Below are positions 40,838-49,996 of a DNA stretch of 64,000 nt, piece by piece. Location of the stretch: contig NZ_PPGH01000037.1 in the NCBI RefSeq assembly GCF_002958735.1, positions 434,001 to 498,000 of the forward strand, in the 5' to 3' direction. The notes beneath the pieces are model-generated. The model saw only the letters and a list, made by a program, of their open reading frames with translations, searched no databases and was not told the origin of the DNA. This DNA comes from Chromatium okenii. Its GTDB lineage: Bacteria > Pseudomonadota > Gammaproteobacteria > Chromatiales > Chromatiaceae. Made by a program: the position numbers and the translations under genes. Position 1 is the stretch's first letter; the number at the start of each line of letters is the position of its first letter.

Positions 40838-42554
40838 ATGCTCAATAACGTAATCACCATTGATACACTTGAAGAAGCCGCTGGCAAAGCGGTTTTCTGG
40901 CGTGGCGAAGCCTATTATTCAAATGGCGCGGTTCGACAAATACAAGTCATTGATGACAACATCATAGCGCGAGTTAAAGGCACTGAAATTATCACGTCAG
41001 ATTATGGGAAGAAGAAGGCGAATTGATGTTTGATTGCACTTGCCCTCATGCCGATGATGGCAATTTTTGCAAGCACTGTGTCGCTGTTGGTTTGACTTGG
41101 CTGACAGGTATGACCAATTTTAATAAAACTGAAGTTGAAACCGATGAAAAACCACCAGCGGATTCGTTGGCAGAAAATCCGCGATTATCTCGCAGCACAA
41201 GCGCAGAAACCTTGATTAAACTACTATTGGATGCTGCGCAATATGATGAGCGGATTTACCGCTCACTCTATTGAAAGCAGATCCGCCTAACATGAATGCC
41301 GACACATTAAATACGTTGCGGAAAGCTATTAACATGCAATCCATGTCGATGATAGCGATTATATACGACGCTTTACGCTTGCTGAAAACATCAATGAAGT
41401 CATTGATTCATTAGAAGAATTGTTGACGCCAAACGGCGCAACAACTGATTGAACTCACTGAATATGCCATCGAACGACTTGAAAACATAAAGTATGAAAT
41501 AGATGATGAAGAAGGTGAAATCATCAGTATTGATGATCGTTTAGGTGAATTACATTTGCAAGCCTGTCGTTTGGCATCAATTGATCCCAGTGCATTGGCT
41601 GATCGCCTGTTTCGACTGGAAATAACGCCTATCAGAAACTGCGAACAGCTTTGATCCGCTAACTTACTGCGATGTACTGGGTAAACTGGATTACAGCGGT
41701 ATCGGAATTAGCAGAAATGGAATAAGGCTAAAACTGCTGGGTATCATGGAATCGCTATAGAATAAAATCCATTATGGAGGCATTAGCAACAGCCTGTGGC
41801 GATATTGAAGAATTGGTCGCTATTCATGCCACCGATTTATCATCTGCTTATGCTTATCTGAATATCGCTGAGATTTGGACTGAAGCACAAAACCAGAAAA
41901 AGCACTGATTGGGCAGAACGCGGTCTAAAGCATTTCCTGAAAAAACCGATAGTCGATTGCGCGATTTTCTGATTGATGCTTACCTAAACGCGGACGCAAT
42001 GATGAAGCAATACAACTCGCTGGGCGCAATTCTCAGAAGTATCATCATTGACGCATTATCAACGTTTACATGCGGTCAGCAGTGCTATTGGTGTCTGGTC
42101 GGAACAGCGCGAACGCGCATTAAATTATCTGCATGATGACATTATTCACACTGCAAGTACTTTTAGTAAACATAAATCAGAAAACGCAACACCTAACTAT
42201 TCACGACGAGTTCAAATTGCGCTATGGGAAGATGATCTTGAAGCAGCTCATGCCGCGATACAGCAAGGTTTTTGCGAACAGAATTTGCTCATCACTGCTG
42301 CCGAAAAATTTTCATCAACACGTCCTCAAGATGCAATTAACATCTATCAGAGAATCGTGTCTTCTCTTATTGGAAAAACAAAAAGTTCCGCTTATGAAGA
42401 AGCGATTAAGCTGCTGAGAAAAATAGCTACCTTGATGACTGCATCGAATCAACATCAAGCATTGATCGAATATCTTAATGCGTTGCGTATTCAGCACAAA
42501 GCAAAACGCAATTTTATTGTGTTGCTTGATGATCTAATTTCTAAAACGCGCTAA
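40838..42554 (+). CDS. SWIM zinc-finger protein (many frameshifts)
   Basis: The N-terminal region (VFWRGEAYYSNGAV) leads into a SWIM motif, CxC...CxH: FDCTCPHADDGNFCKHC near 41030-41080. In the family this motif binds DNA or mediates contacts. The rest is a long helical region whose pieces can be followed in different frames. They include IELTEYAIERLENIKYEIDD near 41450, RLGELHLQACRLASIDP near 41540, and an intact C-terminal 168 codons from 42048 (ALWEDDLEAAHAAIQQGF; FIVLLDDLISKTR). About 570 residues if repaired, matching SWIM zinc-finger family proteins. At least six single-base changes are needed, so it may be a pseudogene or an error-dense stretch. Confidence 0.65.
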
Positions 42555-42591
42555 TCAACTAATTGGCGTCATTCAGCTTTGAGAAACTAAC

Positions 42592-43362
42592 GTGTCAGCT
42601 TTAATGACCTTTGAGCAACCACTCAATGAACGTATTCGTACTTTTTTGCGGATTGAACATCTTTATGAACAAGTGCAACATTTTATACCGCAAAACGGTA
42701 TCGCTGCTAGGCGGGTAGCGATAACCACTTTCATTGATTTAGCAAGTGTCACGGCGCGTTCCGATCTCAAAAATGAGATATTCAAAGAACTCGACCGTTT
42801 GTTTAATACGCTTCAGCGTATCTCTAAACAACCGGAAGTGAATACCGATGCGTTGGAACAGGTATTAGCGAATTTAAGCTGCGCAGTAGATGTCTTGCGT
42901 CAACTCGATTGCCCAATTGGACAAAATGCGCGTGAGGATGAGTTTCTAAAAGCGATTAGTCAACGCAACAGCTTGCCCGGTGGCGCATGTCGTTTTGATT
43001 TGCCGCATTATCATTATTGGCTGTTGCAGCCAGCCGATGTGCATCAAGCATGGTTTAAACATTGGCTGGAAGATTTAGAGCCGGCAATGAACGCAATTAA
43101 ATTAATGCTGTCGTTAATTCGAAATAGTGCGGAAACGCGCACACTCACTGCGAATGGTGGTTTTTTTCAAGAGGCGCTAAACCCAGAATTTCCGGCACAA
43201 TTGCTGCGCGTGTGGCTTGCGCCAGCAACCAATTGTTATCCAGAAATTAGCGGGCATAAAAACCGTTATAGCATTCGTTTTGTGAGTGTGGAACTGGATG
43301 GAAAAGCCACCGTGCCCTGCGATGAAGATGTGCCTTTTAATCTTGCCTGCTGCGTACTCTAA
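42592..43362 (+). CDS. zapD: Cell division protein ZapD
   Basis: A cytoplasmic protein that binds the C-terminal tail of FtsZ and bundles its filaments at the septum. The 256-residue product begins FEQPLNERIRTFLRIEHLYEQ, the family hallmark. It continues with REDEFLKAISQRNSLPGGACRFDLP and WLAPATNCYPEISGHKNRYSIRF. Start GTG 42592 is used; ATG 42604 is an alternative that keeps the domain complete. In many gammaproteobacteria coaE-zapD-yacG are contiguous. Here a patatin gene on the other strand lies between zapD and yacG. Confidence 0.93.
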   Translation: MSALMTFEQPLNERIRTFLRIEHLYEQVQHFIPQNGIAARRVAITTFIDLASVTARSDLKNEIFKELDRLFNTLQRISKQPEVNTDALEQVLANLSCAVDVLRQLDCPIGQNAREDEFLKAISQRNSLPGGACRFDLPHYHYWLLQPADVHQAWFKHWLEDLEPAMNAIKLMLSLIRNSAETRTLTANGGFFQEALNPEFPAQLLRVWLAPATNCYPEISGHKNRYSIRFVSVELDGKATVPCDEDVPFNLACCVL

Positions 43363-43378
43363 AATGAGCGATTGATAT

Positions 43379-45630
43379 TCAGGGTCGTCCGATCAAAACA
43401 TAAATTGTGTTATCGCCAGTTTCGGCGATTCCAAACCCTAAATAAGCCGGTCCAATCCACGTATCTGATCCGAAGAACAAACTCCCACTAACTCGCGTTG
43501 CTTCTGGGTCACGAGCACATTTTTTCCAGTATTAGCGTTGGAAATTATGCCTTTAGAAAGCCAACCGACTTCTAATGATGCGCCCAAATATAATCCGCGT
43601 CCCAGCGGTGATGGTAGTGAAGCAATTTGTCGATAATACGAAATCGCACCAAAAGCCATATCATTTCCGCGAAATTGCTCATTGGCGTAACCAGAAAGTT
43701 TAAGAAAACCACCTAATGGAAATTGATCGTAATAAGGCATATTTGCACCGAAACTAGACCCAGCTTTAATGCTCCCAGAAAGCGTATTCGCGCCAAAACT
43801 ATGGGCAACAACGGTACTAAATAAAGTGCGCGTATAATCAACACTAGCCCCTAACTGCGCCAGCGGACTCGTTGATTCTAATGTGATTTGCACTCCCGAA
43901 CGCGGTGCTCCCGCACTATCAAGCGTGTCATAAATAATTCGTCCGTGTAGTCCAGTATCAGTAATTTGTCCTTCTGTAAGTTCAGAAAAACCCGTATCCA
44001 ATGCAATTCCCGTTTGACCTATGTAAAAACCAGCACGTACTTCTACATCGCTAAGACTAGTACCAAGATCAACGCCAATTCTGGATTGTGTTACGTCATA
44101 CCGCGCTACCCGTTGGTCTTTTAAAAATATGCTGTGTTGATTCAAGCGATAATCTAAATAAGGCGCAATAAAAATCGCTTGATTGAGATTAAGCGGTTGA
44201 TAAAATTCACTTTGTATATGTGGTGCATTGCCAAGAACAAATAGATTATTCCATTCTGCGCCCAGTGAATTGATCCAAGTTTGATTATAAGTGCTGCGCA
44301 ATCCAAAACGGCTATCGCCTTCATTATCGCTCGATAAATCAAGCCCAAATCCTAAATAACCAGGTCCCCAATTTTTTTCAATGGCATCAATAACGAGCAC
44401 ATCGCGCTTATCCGTTTCAGGTATGAAATGATAACTAATGCGCTCAAAATCGCCGCGCCCATAAACCTTTTGAATATCTTGTTCTAATTGTATTCGGTTT
44501 AATGGTTGTTGCGTATGATCTGCAATTAAACCATCGAAAACAACGGTGTTTACCAGCTCTAAACCAGCGATTTGTACCTTTCCAACATATTGCACGGGAT
44601 TCCCAGAATTAAAATGTTTGCGCTTCCATGCTGCGTATTCATTTTTACTCAAGCTGTAACGCGCTAATTGAGGTGTCGCTTTACGTGCTGCGGTGATGCC
44701 AGTTTTAATTGCGTCGGCTGCTCGCGCAAAATCACCAGACCCAATATCACCCAAATTAGGAACAATTAATACATCGCGTTTTGAATTCAGTTGTTGGAGT
44801 GAAATGGTCACGTTTTGCTCGGTCAGAATGGCAATCATTTGACCAGAAACACCGAGGATATTGCCGAGCTGTTCTCGTGGAAGAAAACTAGAACCTAAAT
44901 TGACGACAATCAGCGTATCAACGCCCATTGAACGCGCTACATCAACGGGTAAATTGCGCACCAAACCGCCATCAACATAGATATGATGATTCCATTCCAT
45001 CGGCGCAAAAATACCGGGAACAGCCATGCTGGCTCGCATTGCCATTGGCAATGAGCCATGATCGAAAATGACCATTTCGCCGTTTTCTAAATTGGTCGCA
45101 ATGGCGCGAAATGGAATGGGAAAAGCGTTAAAATCAGGTGCTGTTTCGACACCTTTGACTAAATCGTTAAAAAATAATTGTACTTTTTGACCGGAGATTG
45201 CGCCCTTGGGTAAACGTAAATTTCTATTGCGTATTCCAACTGTAAAATTCCAAGTAGGCATTGTAGATGCTCTTTTGCGTTGATTCGGCCAATCCTCACG
45301 CGGTGGATCGTCATTAAATAGATCGTCCCAATTGACTTGTGTGACGCGCCGTTCTAATTCATCGGCAGACATGCCCGCTGCATAGACACCGCCCACTAAT
45401 GAACCCATGCTGGTTCCGGCAATGGCATGAATAGGAATGCGCAGTTCTTCTAAAACTTTAAGCACGCCAATATGTGCTGCGCCTTTTGCGCCGCCACCAG
45501 CCAGTACGAGACCAATGCGCGGCGCAGTATGTGCCTGTGAACTTGCAGCTGCTGTTATAGAAAATGCTAAGGCAACGAACAATAGAATAACGCGGGCAAG
45601 CATTAAATAACGGTTGTTTTTAATCGTCAT
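43379..45630 (-). CDS. Patatin-like phospholipase with outer-membrane barrel (PlpD/type Vd-like)
   Basis: A signal peptide near the N-terminus (VILLFVALAFSITAAASSQA) is followed by a patatin domain. The oxyanion loop is LVLAGGGAKGAAH, the nucleophile GTSMGS, and the catalytic Asp is in YVDGGLVRN. Then comes a POTRA-like region (VGKVQIAGLELVNTVVF) and an Omp85-type barrel (SGVQITLEST; SGYANEQFRGNDMAFG). This is the layout of secreted phospholipases such as PlpD. The frame as given stops at 43438. Adding one base near 43487 restores SLFFGSDTW, then YLGFGIAETGDNTIYVLIGRP split over the end, at TGA 43379, the usual family C-terminus. Start ATG 45630; AGGAG lies 14 bases upstream. It converges on zapD and diverges from yacG. 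Confidence 0.85.
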
Positions 45631-45693
45631 TGTGATTGAATAATCTCCTGTGAAATAGTTCTTTTCATCTAAACCGATTGTGAGTTTTAAATA

Positions 45694-45894
45694 ATGATCA
45701 ATACCATTGTTAACTGTCCTCATTGTGGAAAACCGGTGGAATGGGTTGCCACTTCAATTTGGCGACCTTTTTGTAGTCAACGCTGTCGCTGGATTGATTT
45801 CGGTGATTGGATTGATGAACGTCACCGCATTGTTGATCAGACTGCGCCGAGCGCCGATTCGCTGCCGATTGCGAGCGATGACGCAGTGCATTAA
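45694..45894 (+). CDS. yacG: DNA gyrase inhibitor YacG (zinc protein)
   Basis: A 66-residue zinc-binding protein known to bind GyrB and inhibit gyrase. The four Cys ligands are visible: NCPHCGKPVEW and PFCSQRCRWIDFG. The family length and the IDFGDWIDE segment match. The start is 63 bases from the divergent patatin start, so the gap should contain both promoters. Confidence 0.93.
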   Translation: MINTIVNCPHCGKPVEWVATSIWRPFCSQRCRWIDFGDWIDERHRIVDQTAPSADSLPIASDDAVH

Positions 45895-45980
45895 CTGCGC
45901 GAAATCCACCAGTCGCTGTTTCAAATGCGGCACATTTTCTGCTTATTATCTGTCCAGACTCATTCAGGAATTCTACCCCG

Positions 45981-48900
45981 ATGTCGATTTTGGTTGCGCT
46001 CAATCACAAAACCGAATACCACTTTGATCGTTCGGTCAATCTGTCGCCGCATGTCGTGCGTTTGCGCCCAGCGCCGCATTGTCGTACTGCGATTCGTTCT
46101 TATTCACTCAATATCGAACCAGCGGAACATTTCATCAATTGGCAGCAGGACGCTTACGGCAATTATCTAGCGCGATTGGTATTCCCGGAAAAAACGCGCA
46201 AATTGTCAATTGAAGTTGATGTCATCGCCGAGATGATTACGATCAATCCCTTTGATTTCTTTCTCGAAGATTACGCATTTTATTATCCGTTCAAATACGA
46301 ACCGGACTTGCGTAAAGAATTGTCGCCCTATTTGGAACTCACTGAAGGTGGACCGCTGCTGCGCAAATGGTTAACTGGCGTCAATCGTAAACGCCGCGAA
46401 ACCGTTTATTTTCTGGTTGATTTGAATCAGCGGTTGCAACAGGACATCGGCTACGTGATTCGGCTGGAGCCGGGCGTTCAAACTTGCGAGCAGACGCTGG
46501 GCAGCGGCAAGGGTTCGTGCCGCGATACCGGCTGGCTGTTGGTGCAGATTCTGCGCCATCTTGGACTGGCAGCGCGGTTTGTCTCCGGCTATTTGGTGCA
46601 GTTGACGGCGGACGTGAAATCGCTCGATGGCCCGTCTGGTACGGAAAAAGATTTCACCGATTTACATGCGTGGGCAGAGGTTTACGTGCCCGGCGCAGGC
46701 TGGATCGGGCTTGATCCGACCTCCGGGCTGTTTGCCAGCGAGGGACATATTCCGCTGGCGTGTTCACCTGCGCCGCGCAGTGCTGCGCCGATCACGGGCG
46801 CGACCGATAAATGCGAAGTGGAATTTTATTTTCACAATGAAATCAGTCGCATTCACGAAGACCCGCGAGTCACCAAACCGTACACGCCGGAGCAATGGAC
46901 GGCGATTGAGGCGCTCGGTCATCAGGTCGATGCAGAATTGGTCGCCAACGATGTGCGTTTGACGATGGGCGGCGAGCCGACTTTTGTGTCGATTGACGAC
47001 ATGGACGGCGCGGAATGGAACATCGACGCGCTCGGCCCGACTAAAAAACCGCTGGCTGAAGATTTGCTGCGGCGCTTAAAACAGCATTTCGCGCCGGGCG
47101 GTTTACTGCATCTTGGTCAAGGCAAATGGTATCCGGGCGAGCAGTTGCCGCGCTGGGCGCTGTCTTGTTACTGGCGCAAAGATGGTGCACCGGTGTGGCG
47201 CGATCCGGCGCTGTTTGGTCAAGAAAATCAAGATTATGGACACACTGCCGCTGATGCCGAGCGGTTTATTCGTACCCTCGCCGGTCATCTCGGCGTTGAT
47301 CCCGCGAACGCTGCGCCAGCGCATGAAGACGTTTGGTATTACCTGTGGCGCGAGGCGCGGCTGCCAGTCAACGTCAATCCGCTGGATAACAAACTGAACG
47401 ATCCCAACGAGCGCCAGCGCATTGCGCGGTTATTTAACAAGGGCTTAAACCAGATTGCGGGTTTTGTGCTGCCGCTGCGCTGGTGGGGATTTGACGCGAC
47501 CGGCAGTTGGAAAAGTGGACGCTGGGCGCTGCGCGACGGCAATCTGTTTTTAATTCCCGGCGATTCGCCGCTGGGTTTGCGGCTGCCGCTCGATGCGCTG
47601 CCGTATGTGCCAGAAGTTGAATTGGATCAAGTCCCTGAGCGCAATCCGCTGGAAGCAGTCGCGCCGCTGCGGTCGCCGTTTGACGAAGTAGCGCGGCGTT
47701 ATAGTCAACGCAGTGCACCAGCGCAAGCGCCGCAAACCATCCGCGAGCAGGGCGCACAACCGCATGATTTAGCGGCGCATTATGGTCGAATTGCGCCAGC
47801 CGATGACAGCCATCACCTGCGCCAGCAAATTGCCCTGCCGGACGAAATGCCGCCGGAATTGATTCGCACTGCGCTGTGCGTGGAGCCGCGAGAGGGGCGG
47901 CTGTACTGCTTTTTGCCGCCGCTGACGCATTTGGAGCACTGGCTGGATTTGGTCATGTGCATCGAAGACACCGCAGCGGAATTGCAACTGCCGATCATCA
48001 TCGAAGGCTATGAACCGCCGCGTGATCCGCGTCTGCAAAAATTAGCGGTGACGCCCGATCCCGGCGTGATTGAGGTCAACATTCATCCGGCCGAAAGCTG
48101 GGATGCGCTGGTGCGCGATACGCGGATTTTGTACGAAGAGGCGCGGCTGGCGCGGCTCGGCACTGAGAAATTCATGCTTGACGGGCGACACACCGGCACG
48201 GGCGGCGGCAATCACGTCACGCTCGGCGGCGCGACGCCAGCGGACAGTCCGCTGCTGCGCCGACCTGATTTGGTGCAGAGTTTAATTGCGTATTGGCAAC
48301 ATCATCCGAGTTTATCGTATTTATTTTCGGGAATGTTTATTGGCCCAACCAGTCAAGCACCGCGAGTGGATGAAGCGCGAGATGATCGTTTATACGAATT
48401 AGAAATTGCATTCCAACAAATGCCAACGGGCGCAATTCCGCAACCTTGGTTAGTGGATCGTATTCTGCGCAATCTATTAACCGATGTTACTGGCAATACG
48501 CATCGCACCGAGTTTTGTATTGATAAACTCTATTCACCAGACAGCGCGGCGGGGCGACAGGGTTTAGTCGAATTTCGTGGGTTTGAAATGCCGCCGCATT
48601 ATCAAATGAGTTTGGCGCAATTGCTGTTATTGCGCACACTCGTAGCGCGGTTTTGGCAAGAACCGTATACGCGCAAACCGATTCGCTGGGGCACGGAATT
48701 GCACGACCGTTTTTTATTGCCGCATTTTGCGCGTTTGGATTTTGAGGACGTGATTTGCGATGTCCGTCGCGCTGGTTATGCGATTGAAACGGCGTGGTTT
48801 GAACCGTTTTTTGAATTCCGTTTTCCGCATTACGGCGATCTCGTCACTGCCGAAGGTATTCAATTGGAATTGCGGGCAGCAATTGAACCTTGGCATGTGC

Positions 48901-49373
48901 TGGGCGAAGAAGTCACCGCGCAGGGCACGTCGCGTTTCGTGGATAGTTCAGTCGAACGAATGCAGGTCAAAATCAACGGCTTAGTTGGTGAGCGGCATGT
49001 CTTGGTGTGCAACGGACGGCGGGTGCCGCTGCGTTCGACCGGACGCAAAGCGGAGTTTGTCGCCGGCATTCGGTTCAAAGCGTGGAGTCCGCCGTCGGGA
49101 TTGCATCCGACGATTCCGGCGCATAACCCGTTGATTTTTGAGATTGTTGATCTGTGGAATCGGCGCAGTCTCGGCGGTTGCACCTATCACGTCGTGCATC
49201 CGGGCGGACGCAGCGAATCGAGTTTTCCGGTGAACAGTTATGAAGCAGAAAGTCGGCGAATTGCGCGGTTTCGGGTGATGGGACACACGGCAGGAGTGAT
49301 TGATCCGCCGCCAGAAATACCGGCTGGCGAGCAGCCGTATACGTTGGATTTGCGGTATCAACCGCGCTGTTAA
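45981..49373 (+). CDS. Transglutaminase-like protein fused to DUF2126
   Basis: A 1130-residue protein with an N-terminal bacterial transglutaminase-like domain. The catalytic Cys is in GSGKGSCRDTGWLLVQ near residue 179, the His in FTDLHAWAEVYVPG near 228, and the Asp in GWIGLDPTSG near 244. The C-terminal DUF2126 region follows, with LTMGGEPTFVSIDDMDGAEW near 330 and LDGRHTGTGGGNHVTLGG near 735. The family is often encoded with circularly permuted ATP-grasp and alpha-E proteins in a proposed peptide-forming system, but neither is adjacent here. The stop TAA overlaps the first base pairs of repeat copy 3. The substrate is unknown. Confidence 0.88.
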   Translation: MSILVALNHKTEYHFDRSVNLSPHVVRLRPAPHCRTAIRSYSLNIEPAEHFINWQQDAYGNYLARLVFPEKTRKLSIEVDVIAEMITINPFDFFLEDYAFYYPFKYEPDLRKELSPYLELTEGGPLLRKWLTGVNRKRRETVYFLVDLNQRLQQDIGYVIRLEPGVQTCEQTLGSGKGSCRDTGWLLVQILRHLGLAARFVSGYLVQLTADVKSLDGPSGTEKDFTDLHAWAEVYVPGAGWIGLDPTSGLFASEGHIPLACSPAPRSAAPITGATDKCEVEFYFHNEISRIHEDPRVTKPYTPEQWTAIEALGHQVDAELVANDVRLTMGGEPTFVSIDDMDGAEWNIDALGPTKKPLAEDLLRRLKQHFAPGGLLHLGQGKWYPGEQLPRWALSCYWRKDGAPVWRDPALFGQENQDYGHTAADAERFIRTLAGHLGVDPANAAPAHEDVWYYLWREARLPVNVNPLDNKLNDPNERQRIARLFNKGLNQIAGFVLPLRWWGFDATGSWKSGRWALRDGNLFLIPGDSPLGLRLPLDALPYVPEVELDQVPERNPLEAVAPLRSPFDEVARRYSQRSAPAQAPQTIREQGAQPHDLAAHYGRIAPADDSHHLRQQIALPDEMPPELIRTALCVEPREGRLYCFLPPLTHLEHWLDLVMCIEDTAAELQLPIIIEGYEPPRDPRLQKLAVTPDPGVIEVNIHPAESWDALVRDTRILYEEARLARLGTEKFMLDGRHTGTGGGNHVTLGGATPADSPLLRRPDLVQSLIAYWQHHPSLSYLFSGMFIGPTSQAPRVDEARDDRLYELEIAFQQMPTGAIPQPWLVDRILRNLLTDVTGNTHRTEFCIDKLYSPDSAAGRQGLVEFRGFEMPPHYQMSLAQLLLLRTLVARFWQEPYTRKPIRWGTELHDRFLLPHFARLDFEDVICDVRRAGYAIETAWFEPFFEFRFPHYGDLVTAEGIQLELRAAIEPWHVLGEEVTAQGTSRFVDSSVERMQVKINGLVGERHVLVCNGRRVPLRSTGRKAEFVAGIRFKAWSPPSGLHPTIPAHNPLIFEIVDLWNRRSLGGCTYHVVHPGGRSESSFPVNSYEAESRRIARFRVMGHTAGVIDPPPEIPAGEQPYTLDLRYQPRC

Positions 49374-49519
49374 ATCCCCCCCCTGCCCCCCTTTTTCAAA
49401 GGGGGGAGTAAAGAAAAGCCCCTTTTATACAGGGGCTTTCTTATTGGTACTTTTCACGCTGTGCTCTATTAAAATACTCAAAATAGCCCCCCTTTGAAAA
49501 AGGGGGGTTGGGGGGATTT
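49372..49519. repeat. GC-rich palindromic repeat, copy 3 (between convergent genes)
   Basis: 148 bp from AAATCCCCCCC to GGGGGGATTT. The left end overlaps the stop TAA of the DUF2126 gene; the right end supplies the stop TAA of the bacteriohemerythrin gene on the other strand. Inside is a terminator-like hairpin (AGCCCC ... GGGGCT followed by TTCTT, about 49417-49441). Confidence 0.88.
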
Positions 49520-49938
49520 AAACTGCGCTTAAATCACTCACGCCTTTTGCTTTTACATGCAGCGAATACAGCATATCTTCATCAGCGATATGTCAATGAA
49601 CCAGTCTTGCGTAATATCCAATGCGCGATCTGCCAGCGCCTGACTGGGGCCGAACATCATCAAATCGTTTTCTAATTCGTCTAACTTCCGAAAAAACCCG
49701 CATGAAGGATTAAATGCTCCTTCAAACCGGTATTCATGCTTGCGCATAAATGCCACTTCGGTTTGAAAATGCTCCTCGGCGTAATTGCGCATAAACGCCA
49801 TTGCATCTTCCACCGCGTTTTTGCCTTCGCGTTCTAAAATGTCGTCATATAACCGATGCGCCGCAGCAAAAAAACCTGATGTTGCGCGTCAATATCAGCA
49901 ATCCCGATGCTATAAATATCTGACCATTCTCTTAACAT
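49518..49938 (-). CDS. Bacteriohemerythrin (two apparent 1-base deletions)
   Basis: A di-iron oxygen-binding four-helix protein of about 140 residues. The start MLREWSDIYSIGIADID at 49938 leads to the first iron ligand in DAQHQ. The frame breaks in a T-run near 49872, then continues AAHRLYDDILEREGKNAVEDAM, HFQTEVAFMRKHEYR and TQDWFIDH. It breaks again near 49590 (one C missing before ATC) and ends HVKAKGVSDLSAV. The ligand set H..H..HxxxE..HxxxH/HxxxxD looks complete once joined. It may carry oxygen or sense it in a microaerobic/anoxic lifestyle. Confidence 0.78.
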
Positions 49939-49996
49939 GTTGCAATTCCTAAATATGTGCGGATGAGCGTGAACATGGCGATCTTATCGTTATGAA

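Noticed and set aside
40838-42554. Several separate small genes instead of one SWIM protein
   Set aside because: The fragments are in order, in the same direction, and join by one-base shifts into the family layout with the CxC...CxH motif.
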